Assembly (NCBI GenBank): GCA_947172415.1
Contig: OX359202.1
Location: forward strand, 4,636,899 to 4,700,898
Length of the DNA stretch: 64,000 nt
Source of the DNA: Chondrosia reniformis
Taxonomy: Eukaryota; Porifera; Demospongiae; Chondrillida; Chondrillidae
Direction of reading: 5' to 3'
The position numbers and the translations under genes were made by a program. Below are positions 1-10,970 of the stretch, piece after piece; position 1 is the stretch's first letter, and each line of letters begins with the position of its first letter. The notes beneath the pieces were generated by a model. The model saw nothing but the letters and a program-made list of their open reading frames with translations, did no database searches and had not been told where the DNA came from.

Positions 1-43
1 AACCAATACAAGAATAAAATGAACAGATACTTAAATATCTTAC

Positions 44-270
44 TTTAAGCTCAGAAAATACATATGTATACAATCTTCCATGAATGGCTGTGTTACTAAG
101 GGTATTGAAATCACTGTATCCTAAAACAAAAGCTTTTGAATTGTAATGTCCAAATTCTGTGACTGCAATAACAACAGTCCCCTGTTGTTTATCTTGATCT
201 TGACAAAGATGCTTGAGGTAAGAATTCACCAATTCCCTTACATATCCACTTAATTTTCGATAGATAGTTT
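44..270 (-). CDS. Gene 4 cytosolic exon at window edge
   Basis: A 227-nt exon, phase 1 in, phase 0 out (AAA|GTAAGA). It reads YRKLSGYVRELVNSYLKH, then GTVVIAVTEFGHYNSKAF and VLGYSDFN. Strand-helix alternation suggests a globular domain, unrecognised. It joins in phase after 550-780. Confidence 0.45.
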
Positions 271-3200
271 CTATACAAAATGTATAGTAGGTATGAACAC
301 AATAAATAGGTATATATACGTACGTATTTAACTTTTTATTCTATTAAGAGAAAGCTATTGATTTAATTTATAAAGATGCAAAGAAGAACATCCAGAAAGA
401 CATTCAGGGAGACTAATGAAGCGTGGTATTCCCAGAAACAGACTTTTATTGTAGAAAAGTTGTAAGAAAATAGTGCTTTAATTAGATTCTGTGTTAATAC
501 TGTACATACCTGTTAGATGTGCTATTGCAAAAATGCCATTATTATATACCTTTATGGCTATTTCTGTCTTGTTCTAATTCTTTTAAAGCAGACACTACAT
601 GACTTTTAATGGTGGTGTTGCTCCCGGTGTATGATTCTGACAGCCATTTTACTATCAATTTACTAAAAGCAACATTCTCTAATAATTTGGATACCTTCCT
701 TTCCAGTGGAAAAGGTAATGATAGGATTACTCTGGCATTCTCATCCACATGAGATTGCTCATTAGTGCTGAAGCATTTTCCTGAAAAAAAACCAGAAAAT
801 TGTAAAATTAACAGCTGACCTGTGTACACAAATATGTACATAGGTACTACACCAATCCCATGTATTGTAACATATATAAAGTATATAGTTTCAACTACTG
901 TACGATGCTTCTTCACGATTTTTTTATCCAAGCATTTTGGGGCCATAGTAGACTACATATTACGTATATATGTGTGTACATATGTATGTTGTACACTTTT
1001 AAGAGCTAACCAGAGGAAAATGACCTCCTTTGATGTAGTCTTGCGATTATATTCTTTGCAATAACAAATATAATCCATACATTAAACACAATAAATGTAA
1101 CCTCAAGAGAAATCTTCCGTGTTTCCAAGGTTACATCATTTATTGTCATATACAATTTATTGGATCTGCTATCCTCAATGCAGGAAAAGCGTAAAATTAC
1201 ATAACAACACCGTGGCTCATTAGCTGACTTATCAAGGCCATTACCAGGGACTACCAGCGAGGAGGCGAGCTCTCCGGAGAAAACAAGATACACGTAGTCA
1301 GTTTTGATTCTTTCAGTCCCCATCATAGTAACTTGAAAAGGTGAATTTATAAATGGCAAGTATACTTGAAGAAGGTTTCCTGTAAAGATGAACATTTTAA
1401 CACATGAAATAAAAATATGTACGTACGTACGTACCTTATAAACTGCTATATAGAGGGATAACACACCTTTATGTAATGTCGTAAGATACTGTTGTAAATC
1501 AGGCTCATACTCTTCAGCATACTTGGAAAGGAGCTGCTGAGCCCCTACGGAGGAGACATGTACATTGAAAATACAAGTTATTACACATGGAAGTATAGGA
1601 ATTAAGGCTCTTATGATAAGAAACTATATACGTACATGTACCTGGCTGAGGCTAACTGAAGGTCAATTATTTTGAAGATGAATTCTACATAATCTTGCAG
1701 TTGAAAACACTATTTTCCTCTGAGGATATTTAAATATAAATTTGCAATTTTTTGATGCTACATGAATTCCTTTGTTTAGGCCTTACAATGACCACTGTGG
1801 ATTGTGGATAATCAATCACTGGAAAAATATTACATCAAACCAGTCAAGGGATCAGAGTCTTCTTATCTTGCCTCATAATAAAATTGGCAACCAGTGATTG
1901 TCTGCCAGTCACTCAAGTTGGAAAAATATTCAAAGACAACTGTTTTGCCCTCCGTAGGGCTCACCAGTGTGGTATATACTTTAGTGTTGAGTTTAGATGA
2001 TGATTTGAAATGTATACGTATATACATTTTCCAGGGCTTATCCACAATACGTAGATATATATAGTCTTTGCATAAGCATTGCACAATCAACTCACTTGTA
2101 TATATATCAATGACAGTAATGTTATATAAGTGTTGTGTTTTTGTGACATAACTGCTTTAAAGGTTATACAGCACATGACAAGAGACTTATAATGGGCATC
2201 AAATATAGTACAAAGGCATACATAGTTGGATTCCCTTGGTAGAGCCATAAAGACAACCTCAGACCAATGAGGAAACTATTCAATCAATTCATGTGTTACT
2301 ATGTTTGAACCATATAAACAGGAAATAACTACAATTCTTTGAATAGTTCTTTCATTATCCATTAATGTATTCCTACTAATATGTACATACATACTGTATG
2401 TATTAGGACTATACTATACTATACTATACTATACTATACTATATATTATACTATATATTATATTATTATGCCCCTAATATATTATACTATATATTAGGGG
2501 CATGAGAAGACTGTTCAACTGGAATTTTAAACTTCCTAATCAAGTGACTTACTGGGCTAAGTTTATTAAACTTTATATATATTATGCCATCCAGAATACA
2601 AACACATATAGTACAATCTCTATTCAATGTCAGGAACCGTTAGTATATATAACCAGCAGTGGTAGCCAGAAATATTGAAGGTGCATGTCGCTAGATTTTA
2701 TAGATTTCCTAAATACAATATGGGAACAATGTATATATATATATGTATGTATATAAATGTGAACACAGCTGCTTGGAAAACTGCTAATGTTGACAGAAAA
2801 TGTTTGTGAAACATAGAAAACAAGATATTATTTGGTAGAATTTTTTCACTGGTAGGCAGAGAGCATTGAAACGTATTCTTAAGCCTAATATTGATTAGTT
2901 AATCAGTTACTGTATATGTACGTATACTCCATAGGGCAATTAACCTTTGCTCCACCTTGGCCTCCGATATATTTTAGCTAAAACTGTTTTATACCCAGGT
3001 CTAGGTGAAGGATATTAAAATAGAAAAGAAATCGCATCATGACTAAGTATATAAATTTCAGAAAATTTATACAGTGAAATGACAAAATGCCTTTCAGCGC
3101 TTCGGGTTCAATCAAATATCTACAGCTGCTAGTGGTAAATATCTATCCTCTTAGCCATATATCTATAGAGAATGACGATACTATACCATGCTTCTGATCT

Positions 3201-5794
3201 AAGTTACACAATCATGCAGTAGCTAGCATGCTCCTGTAAAACTGAGAGGATCAATACACAAAATGTTTTAAAGTTTTTAATTAGAAAATTTTAAGTCTGT
3301 TATTATATGTATTGTACAGGCAATTAACATTTAACTAATCTCACCTTTCAAAAGAGAGACAAATGGTGAAATTCCAGGGGATGCACCTACATAAATAAGG
3401 GAACCGAGCACAGTCACAGCATCTTCAACAGTTTCCACGTATATACGTACATATACAGTATGTTAATATATTATTACATGCACTGTATAAAAATAGTTCC
3501 TACGTACGCATTAATAATACACAAAGTATAGTTTTAAAGTTGCTAGTTCATGGTCATAATTATATCTTATATACGCTTGAAATGTAATATATTTGTGACT
3601 GTATACACAGCTTCGATCATATAATAGAGTTTGTTATAAACTTCAAATTCAAAAAGTAGATCCCCACTAATTATATATATAATATACATGTATGTATATA
3701 TATGGAAGTCATTAAAACTTTTATTAATACTATTTGTGATTACATACTTTGGGGAGGTCTAATGTATGGGAATATATATGGTCACAGTTTACATGCCATG
3801 TGACACACCTACATACATAAGACACACCTACGTGCATAAGACACGCCTACATACATGAATAAGACACGCCTACGTACGTGCATAAGACACACCTACGTAC
3901 GTGCATAAGACACACCTACATACACAGGCATGTACAACTGACCAAGATTTCGGAAAGTGTTCTTGGTAAGGCCATAGATGAAAAAAGTCTTGCCACAATC
4001 ATGCGTATGCTGAATACTTGCATAGCAATGTATTCTTGGACAATCGTTTGCATTCTTCAGTACTGGTAAGTTGAGGTAAACTGCATTACATCTCATTTTA
4101 GTACCCATTTCAAAGAAGTTAAACAGTGCTGAAGAGAAAGAAGTTGTAATAGTCTTTAAAAGGGACATTCAAACATGAGTATAGACATTAGTTTCTCACT
4201 TAATTTAACAATCTCCAAACCTTCAATGAATTTTAATTTCAGATATTCCATAACCTCACCTGCAGGAAGTATCATATTTTATATATAGACCAGTATATAC
4301 CAAAGTACACATGTATATGCTAATAAAGGAATAGGCCTCCGAAATGCTACAACAAGGACATAACCTGTAAATTATATAATGAAATGCAGTATAAAACAGA
4401 CTTTCTCTTACTTGTTTTGTTGAGAACAGAAATCAACAAAAAATGTAGCTCTTCAAAGTATTGGCCAATGATACATCGACTATTTAATTGACAAAATTCA
4501 AATGGTAATGCACAAATTCTTTGTATTCTGGATTCTTCATGATCAAGAATTTCTGAAAGATCCACTGCAAAATACAAGCCATCAAATTACCATTACCATT
4601 TACAGTTCATTTTACCTAAATACACATATATATGTACGTTATACATACTGATTTCATGTGTATATCTGCAGTATATGTATTCAGTGCATTCAAGGCAAGA
4701 GTGTATAGAGTAAAAATGTATGTTGTATGCATATTATATTGTATGAAATAATCTACTTTATAGTAATATAAAGGCCAGTGGGTCACTATATATGCCAGCA
4801 ATATTTTACATACTTCATTTACGTATATAGTAGCTTATTAATGCTCAATGCATATATACAACATCAAACGTTTAAATGTACAGCTGCAGTATATACATGT
4901 ACATTATACACAATCTTTAAATTTCCAATACGCACTGTCAAAACTGAATTGCGTATGTACCTATACGTATAGTACATGATATATACGTATGTATCTATAT
5001 ACATACATGCTGTATCTCTTGATTTAAGTCTATCCAAAACAGGTCTTTCACAACTATTTAAACAGTACACTGCTTTGAAATACCATGTATTATTATAATA
5101 CCCAATATTTACTTACCAGTTGCACTGATCATGATGAAGATATCAGCCAGGAAAAGAAATACAGCAAAAAAGAATTTAGTAATACGACTATCACTGGTTT
5201 CTTGAGTAAAGGCCATTGTACCATAGTTGTACATATCACTAGCTTGAAACAAAGCAGACTCTGCAGATGAGAATTTTAAGTGTTCATTGAAAAATAAGTA
5301 AAATATAACTATATAAATATGCTACAATCAAAATGTGAGAATAATATATAATTTCCCTTAATTAAGCACCTATAGCTGTGCATAGTCCATGGGCCATTGA
5401 AAAATATATGCACACCTTATACTTACCTCTGTTAGTTTGATCTTTTATGAAATTAACTGTATCAGCGTCTTGGCCATACAAAAAATCTATTAAGGAATCT
5501 TATAATTAAAACATAAGTTTGTATTCTAACTATATTTGCACTGCATAACATATACATACATTTCATACAGTTAGTATGAATCACCTTTCCTCTTACCATT
5601 GGTGCACTCTGCATTTCTATTCTGTTCATTATCCAATCTAAATATATTTAATCCAGCTATGTGTGACTCTTCAATGCTATACATATAGCAATTGCTATCA
5701 TGAACTTCCAGTTTCCAATCAAAATATTCATCATTGCAAAAAGTGTTGGCTTTCAATCTACTCCGATGACAAAAGTCCTCATTTTCAATGTATA
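44..5794 (-). CDS. Gene 4: partial membrane protein, paralogue of Gene 3
   Basis: Phase-1 exons found: 5597-5794, 5427-5468, 5117-5260, 4412-4564, 3943-4128, 3345-3386, 1467-1544, 1011-1379, 550-780 and 44-270 (the last leaves at GTAAGA in phase 0 and continues beyond the left edge). The signal-peptide exon was not found. Exons 5117-5260, 3943-4128 and 3345-3386 match Gene 3 exons 42506-42673, 41366-41518 and 41036-41074 in order, with the shared LTKNTFRNLG-ASPG junction. A second membrane segment and a death-domain-like piece follow. It probably lies downstream of Gene 1 as Gene 3 lies downstream of Gene 2. Confidence 0.55.
550..1544 (-). CDS. Gene 4 second membrane segment and death-like exon
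   Basis: Exon 1467-1544 is helical (QQLLSKYAEEYEPDLQQYL). Exon 1011-1379 is a strand-rich part with Cys (RCCYVILRFSCIED) ending in VTFIVFNVWIIFVIAKNII, a membrane helix followed by basic residues, so the following part is cytosolic. Exon 550-780 carries IVKWLSESYTGSNTTIKSHV and SALKELEQD, which resemble helices 5-6 of a death domain; the first half of that fold is not clear. Confidence 0.52.
1545..3344. other. Gene 4 intron with simple repeats
   Basis: No coding exon was recognised. It contains a fragment at about 1790-1940 related to the 28.6-kb inverted-repeat element, and an ACTAT run near 2405-2445 followed by a small palindrome around ATGCCCCTAATATA at 2468-2503. Confidence 0.5.
3345..4564 (-). 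CDS. Gene 4 middle exons
   Basis: Exon 4412-4564 (VDLSEILDHEESRIQRIC to HFLLISVLNKT), exon 3943-4128 (CPRIHCYASIQHTHDCG, ending YGLTKNTFRNLG; donor GTCAGT is weak) and exon 3345-3386 (ASPGISPFVSLLKG). All are phase 1. The last two correspond to Gene 3 exons 41366-41518 and 41036-41074. Confidence 0.55.
3801..3925. repeat. Minisatellite of 19-23 bp units
   Basis: About six head-to-tail units beginning GACACACCTAC or GACACGCCTAC and ending ATAA (some with an extra TACG). It lies directly beside the exon at 3943-4128. Confidence 0.7.
5117..5468 (-). CDS. Gene 4 first membrane segment exons
   Basis: Exon 5427-5468 (DADTVNFIKDQTNRG) and exon 5117-5260, which ends ITKFFFAVFLFLADIFIMIS, a clear hydrophobic helix. 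The exon corresponds in position and layout to Gene 3 42506-42673. Donors are GTAAGT in both exons. Confidence 0.58.
5597..5794 (-). CDS. Gene 4 Cys-containing ectodomain-like exon
   Basis: A 198-nt phase-1 exon between TTGTAG and GTAAGA: ENEDFCHRSRLKANTFCND, FDWKLEVHDSNCYMYS and NRNAECTNG. Four Cys and several aromatic residues suggest a folded extracellular part. The family is not recognised. Confidence 0.55.
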
Positions 5795-8700
5795 CTACAA
5801 AAGACCATAACCAATAATGTGAATCCTGAAACAGTGTATATGAAGCTGTAAGTATCCTCTTCCGAAGCTCTCACTAGGTTCAGTTCCCTATAAGCCTTTT
5901 ATTGAAAGTAGATGTAGCTCATAGCTCCTGCGTGTCTAGTAAGTCACAAATTGCAAAATGATGACCAATTAGACTCGTTGTCACTTCATAATAATATTAT
6001 GAATATCATTAAAATGTAAATAAACTATGTATGTACTCCTTATCAATTAACCTTTGCCCCAGAGTTAATTGATTGATTTCATTTTTAAAAATTAATGTTT
6101 CTATTTTTCTTGTATATACAGTACAAGTATATACAGTACAAGTTACAATATATATATATATATATATATATATAGTAGGTGGAGTGTTATTTGACATTTA
6201 GGTAAATATACATATTGTATAGTCTTATTCCCAAACCCAGCTTGATTAACGAGCTAATAGGCTACATGCAGTAGGGCTACATATTAATGTTTATCCAAAG
6301 CTGGTAACTTTAGTATTTTTGGAGATTTAAGTATTCAAATTCTAATATGTATTATGCATTATACAGTGCTGGGACGTATCTTAAAGACTTTGGAATGAGA
6401 CTAAATGGCACAATACATAAAGCAAAGCTGTGTGTAAAAGGTAAGTAGCGGGAAATTGCGACGACGGCTAGCTCCATCTTTATCAAATATGAGGGCATGA
6501 AACCAACGCATCCTGGATATTGCAGTTGATTACGCTTTGCTCCAGTTGTGAAGCTTTTGGGAATTCGAAGTTAACTATCTTCAGCCCGAAATCGAACAGA
6601 AACAATATATTCTATGATGCAATTAAGGTTTCGGATATTTTAATATCTTATTAGTCTGCAGTCGGCTATTGCTAGATTTTGTCCATGCAATTTCCAGCTA
6701 CTAAACTGCACTAACCCCCTAAGTATATGATTCTTAGAAGGTGTAATCCTAACATCCTTCCTCTCTAGCAAGCGCTAATAGGTACTTTCTCGGGGTAAAC
6801 ACCATGATGTCATTAACCTTATTTGGAACGATCACGTGACCATGAATAATTGTAATCTAAAATTATATTTTATGAAAACAGGAAGCCATACGTTAACCTA
6901 CTATAATAAAGATTGGCAGATGTGTAGTTAGCTAACTTTAATTGCAATTGAATAAAACATCTAGCAGGTTAACACGATGAAAATCAACTAAAATGATATA
7001 TTTGAAATTCAAAATTGGATGGGAATGATGAAATCATTAATGAGGAGGTTAGATCTTGATGAAGCTGAATTAGTTGACTGTAATGAAAAGGAAGCTAGAA
7101 GGATGAAGCTTTAATCAATGGAGGAAGCCAGATGGAATGAAGAAATTGATAGGAAGCCTAAATTGGAATTTTACCATCTGATTTTTGGATTCTAGACACA
7201 TAAGGAGTCTCCTGTGTAAGCTAGTTGGAGGCACACACTCCCACTAAGGATTGAAAGTGGCAGATATTATAATGAACCAAGAGAAAAATAGCATGTGATA
7301 CAAATCAAATAGAAGATCAATTTCATTTTCTAATGGAATGCCCAGCATTAGATGATATATCTTTCTTGTACATGTCTTTAATCTTACTTAAAGATTGTAA
7401 AGATACCTTTACTGTCTTTAATCTTACTTAAAGATTGTAAAGATACCTTTACTGTCTTTAATCTTACTTAAAGATTGTAAAGATATATACCTTTACTGTC
7501 TTTAATCTTACTTAAAGATTGTAAAGATACCTTTACTGTCTTTAATCTTACTTAAAGATTGTAAAGATATATACCTTTACTGTCTTTAATCTTACTTAAA
7601 GATTGTAAAGATACCTTTACTGTCTTTAATCTTACTTAAAGATTGTAAAGATACCTTTACTGTCTTTAATCTTACTTAAAGATTGTAAAGATACCTTTAC
7701 TGTCTTTAATCTTACTTAAAGATTGTAAAGATACCTTTACTGTCTTTAATCTTACTTAAAGATTGTAAAGATACCTTTACTGTCTTTAATCTTACTTAAA
7801 GATTGTAAAGATACCTTTACTGTCTTTAATCTTACTTAAAGATTGTAAAGATACCTTTACTGTCTTTAATCTTACTTAAAGATTGTAAAGATACCTTTAC
7901 TGTCTTTAATCTTACTTAAAGATTGTAAAGATACCTTTACTGTCTTTAATCTTACTTAAAGATTGTAAAGATACCTTTGCTGACTTTAAATTTACTTAAA
8001 CACAGTAAAGATCATCTTTAAGGATTTCTTTAAGCATCTTTAATTTACAGCCTTAAAGATGCCATATTCATTTACAGTGTGATAAAAGGCAGGTAATAGC
8101 TCATTTGGAGAGATTGGTGGTGGGATTGGTCCCTCTGAGTAATGAAGAATTGGCTATATTATTAGTAGGTGCTAGCATTTTCGACTCCTCCCTGCATGGC
8201 CAAACAATTTTATAATTAGTGAACCTTTTTAAATTACGAATAAATAGGCTTTCCTAACTATATAAGGTGTCTTGTAGGTCATGCAGTTGTATTCTTTATT
8301 GGTTTGCAAATATGTGCCCATATACGTTTGCAGTGGTTGATCATGATACAGGTAAAGGTTCGTTTTGGTGATTTACGGTATACCTATATAGATAGGATGT
8401 TTCTGATTTTGTTTGTCTTCCCCTTATTCGCTTGGCATGGCATAGGTATAGAATGTTTCTTTTTTTTGTCTTCTCCTTACCCGTTCGGCATGATCACTTG
8501 ACCAGTTTGCGTGTTTAATCCGCTTGTAATATCCCGCTGAATTTCATCGTTTTACATTATCGTCATTTATATTATAAATGATTCAGAATAGATTTATGTG
8601 CATACAAGTAAGATTCTTCCCTCTCTGCATCTTGTAATATATAGCTATAGACTACGTATATATTGTGAGGATAGTCCCTCAACTGCAGATGATACTTCAA

Positions 8701-9632
8701 CCATATTAGAAATGTTCTTAGGAATAATTGATAACTTTAATCAAAATGATTGAATATGAAATTGGAATTAGAGTTGGAAACCCTTACAGATATGTAACAA
8801 TGTGATTTGTTATTAATTCAATTAATCCACTTAGGAAAGAATTAGAAGAACAAGATTTAAGCTCAGAAAGTCCAGCAGATGAAGATGAAGAGTTGTATAT
8901 ATATATATTATATATAGCAGCTGATTTATAATATTAGAGACTAAGCATATATACATGTATTATATAGATAGATATACAGTGACTCATGGGTCCCAGCTTG
9001 GTGTTTCTTTCTAGAAAGTACATACACGTGTCACTCTAATAATAATAATAGTATTAATAATAATAATAATATAAATATAAATATATAATATAAGCAGTTA
9101 ATCTTTTTATATACGTAAATCTGATACATGCAGGTTTCTAGCTATAGGACCAGGTAAATTGAGAGAAAAAGTATTTTATATAGATTAATATTACTATAAT
9201 ATTAATATAGAAGGTGTAGTAGAGACATTGTGTATATATCAGAATTTCCTTTTGAGAGTGTATTTCGCACACGTGTGTGGAATTAAACTTAAACTTTAAA
9301 ATTATGACCATACGTATATATATGTAGTCCAAACTACACATGTTACTCATGTGAACGTAATAATATTCTTTTTAATGGCATAACCTTGGTAAATGATTAT
9401 GATTATACATACAATAAACAATACATTTAATAATAAATAAGTTAGTTATACGAGTAAAAAGTCAGCCTTATGCATGAAAATTTTTAAAAAGTAAATTCTA
9501 GGTTAATGTTAATATTGAAAAGTATTTGTATATAGATCATTTCTAAAATGCGCATTCATCCTATATCAATGTACTTGTGTCAAATTAATGCAAGTAATAT
9601 AAAGTATTGATCTTAGGCTAAGCATGTTTCTG
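5795..9632. other. Region between Gene 1 and Gene 4
   Basis: A TA-dinucleotide run at 6149-6174, the 40-bp satellite, and AT-rich simple sequence with an (AAT)n tract near 9037-9080. The missing first exon of Gene 4 should lie here. I found no convincing signal-peptide exon. Confidence 0.5.
7373..8010. repeat. 40-bp satellite array with two hairpins per unit
   Basis: About 15 near-identical 40-bp units; two have a 4-bp TATA insertion. Each unit contains two short inverted repeats: CTTTAA..TTAAAG and GTAAAG..CTTTAC. The last unit decays (TTTGCTGACTTTAAA). Confidence 0.9.
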
Positions 9633-10970
9633 TTAATTCAATACTTTCACCAATTTTTTCAATGCAGAAAGGTATAAACTAGTACCTTTATGGCTCATCT
9701 GCAGGGTATCGTTGGCAATTGATGTAATGAGGTGCCTATCGGCATCATCAAGTTCAAATGTAACAATTCTCTGTATCACATCTGGTACACAGAGCAACTT
9801 CTCTCCAGCTGCCTCCTCAGGAGGAGAGAGGACTGGCTGTGGGTAGGGTCTCAGGAGCTTCAACCTCTCCAGTTTGGCTACCATCTCAGATCCAGTGATA
9901 CCATCTTCTGGATAAGACACAGCTATAGTGTCAGCCAAACTGAGAATAAAGGTCTCAGGGAAGGAGAAAGTAGCTTCAGATGTGTGGTTGGGAAACAAGC
10001 TGATGTAACTCAGTGCTTGCAAGAGAAAGTGCTCACGCGGCTGAAGTTTCATCTCAAAGAAAGTGCTTAAAACAGAAAGAATCATGTGATGTTTCACAAA
10101 TCCATTACTCAGTATTGCTTGCTCTTCTAAGGAGAGTTTGTGCAAAATATCGGCATCAATCAGAGGATTGCTTTCATTTGCAGTAGTCACTGGCTGTTGG
10201 GATTTCTTTCTTAATTTCGGTAGCTTCTCTTTCCAGCTCTTCTTAGCAGAAGGTGCTTGCTGAGTTGCAGAACGTACAGGTGCTGGGTCGTTGTAAAGTA
10301 CTTTGATGTAATTAGCAGTGAGAAGATCTTGTGCCATTTGTCTCAATTCAAGGGCTGGATCGTTGTGGCTAAGCATTCCTTCAAACACCTTAACCAAACT
10401 AGCACAACCACTGCACACATTGCAGAGCTTCTGGAAAGCTTCAATATCCTTTCTGTAGGGGCTGAACTCTTCAGCTGAACGGACAAGGCTGTAGGACATT
10501 CTCTGGATGCTACTGTAGGACTCCAGATGGCCAACATTGACCACAGCACATCCTCTCAGGAGCAGTGTGTCTACCTTCTTGGTGAAGGACTGGTCTGTAT
10601 CCACATCATCTGGACCAATCACAATGATATCAGTCTGAGGATGCTTCAGGTCTGGTAGCAGTGGAATGACAGTCTCCATATTGGATGGATGGTCCAGAAT
10701 GTATAATCGGAAATGATTCTCAAAGCTCTTACCAATATTGGACTCGAGGTACTTGGGGCTCTTCTTCATGGTCTCCTTGATCTCAGGAGGGTCCTTCTGC
10801 AATTTGGTGAGTGAAGGAATGGTTGCCTCTATCTCCTGCAGTGACGCCTTCAAGAGGTCATCAGTGGCACAGTTCAACCAGAAGACACCTCCTGGAAAGT
10901 GCTTGAAATTCCTGCACACAAAATCTCCGACTACTTCTGAGGGATCATGAGGACTCATTCCTTTGACAAG
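9633..10970 (-). CDS. Gene 1 last exon: degenerate NB-ARC/STAND-like domain
   Basis: The exon opens at a clean acceptor (pyrimidines then CAG) with LVKGMSPHDPSE and ends at a stop. FPGGVFWLNC, about 20 residues after GMSPHDPSE, and RLYILDH (Walker B-like) followed by a DIIVIG strand match the NB-ARC order P-loop, strand, Walker B, sensor. At the P-loop position the sequence is GMSPHDPSE instead of GxGGxGKT, so the Lys and Thr that bind nucleotide phosphate are absent. The later half (residues 230-440) has a winged-helix-like stretch and a QPVLSPPE motif shared with Gene 2. It probably works as a scaffold or sensor arm, not an ATPase. The domain assignment rests on motif order and was not searched. 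Confidence 0.8.
   Translation of the reverse strand, partial: LVKGMSPHDPSEVVGDFVCRNFKHFPGGVFWLNCATDDLLKASLQEIEATIPSLTKLQKDPPEIKETMKKSPKYLESNIGKSFENHFRLYILDHPSNMETVIPLLPDLKHPQTDIIVIGPDDVDTDQSFTKKVDTLLLRGCAVVNVGHLESYSSIQRMSYSLVRSAEEFSPYRKDIEAFQKLCNVCSGCASLVKVFEGMLSHNDPALELRQMAQDLLTANYIKVLYNDPAPVRSATQQAPSAKKSWKEKLPKLRKKSQQPVTTANESNPLIDADILHKLSLEEQAILSNGFVKHHMILSVLSTFFEMKLQPREHFLLQALSYISLFPNHTSEATFSFPETFILSLADTIAVSYPEDGITGSEMVAKLERLKLLRPYPQPVLSPPEEAAGEKLLCVPDVIQRIVTFELDDADRHLITSIANDTLQMSHKGTSLYLSALKKLVKVLN

Noticed and set aside
7373-8010. CRISPR array
   Set aside because: The units are contiguous with no unique spacers, and the region is eukaryotic.
9732-10478. Plus-strand frames opposite the NB-ARC-like exon
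   Set aside because: These are shadows of the minus-strand exon; no domain, and the same shadows recur opposite the Gene 2 copy.
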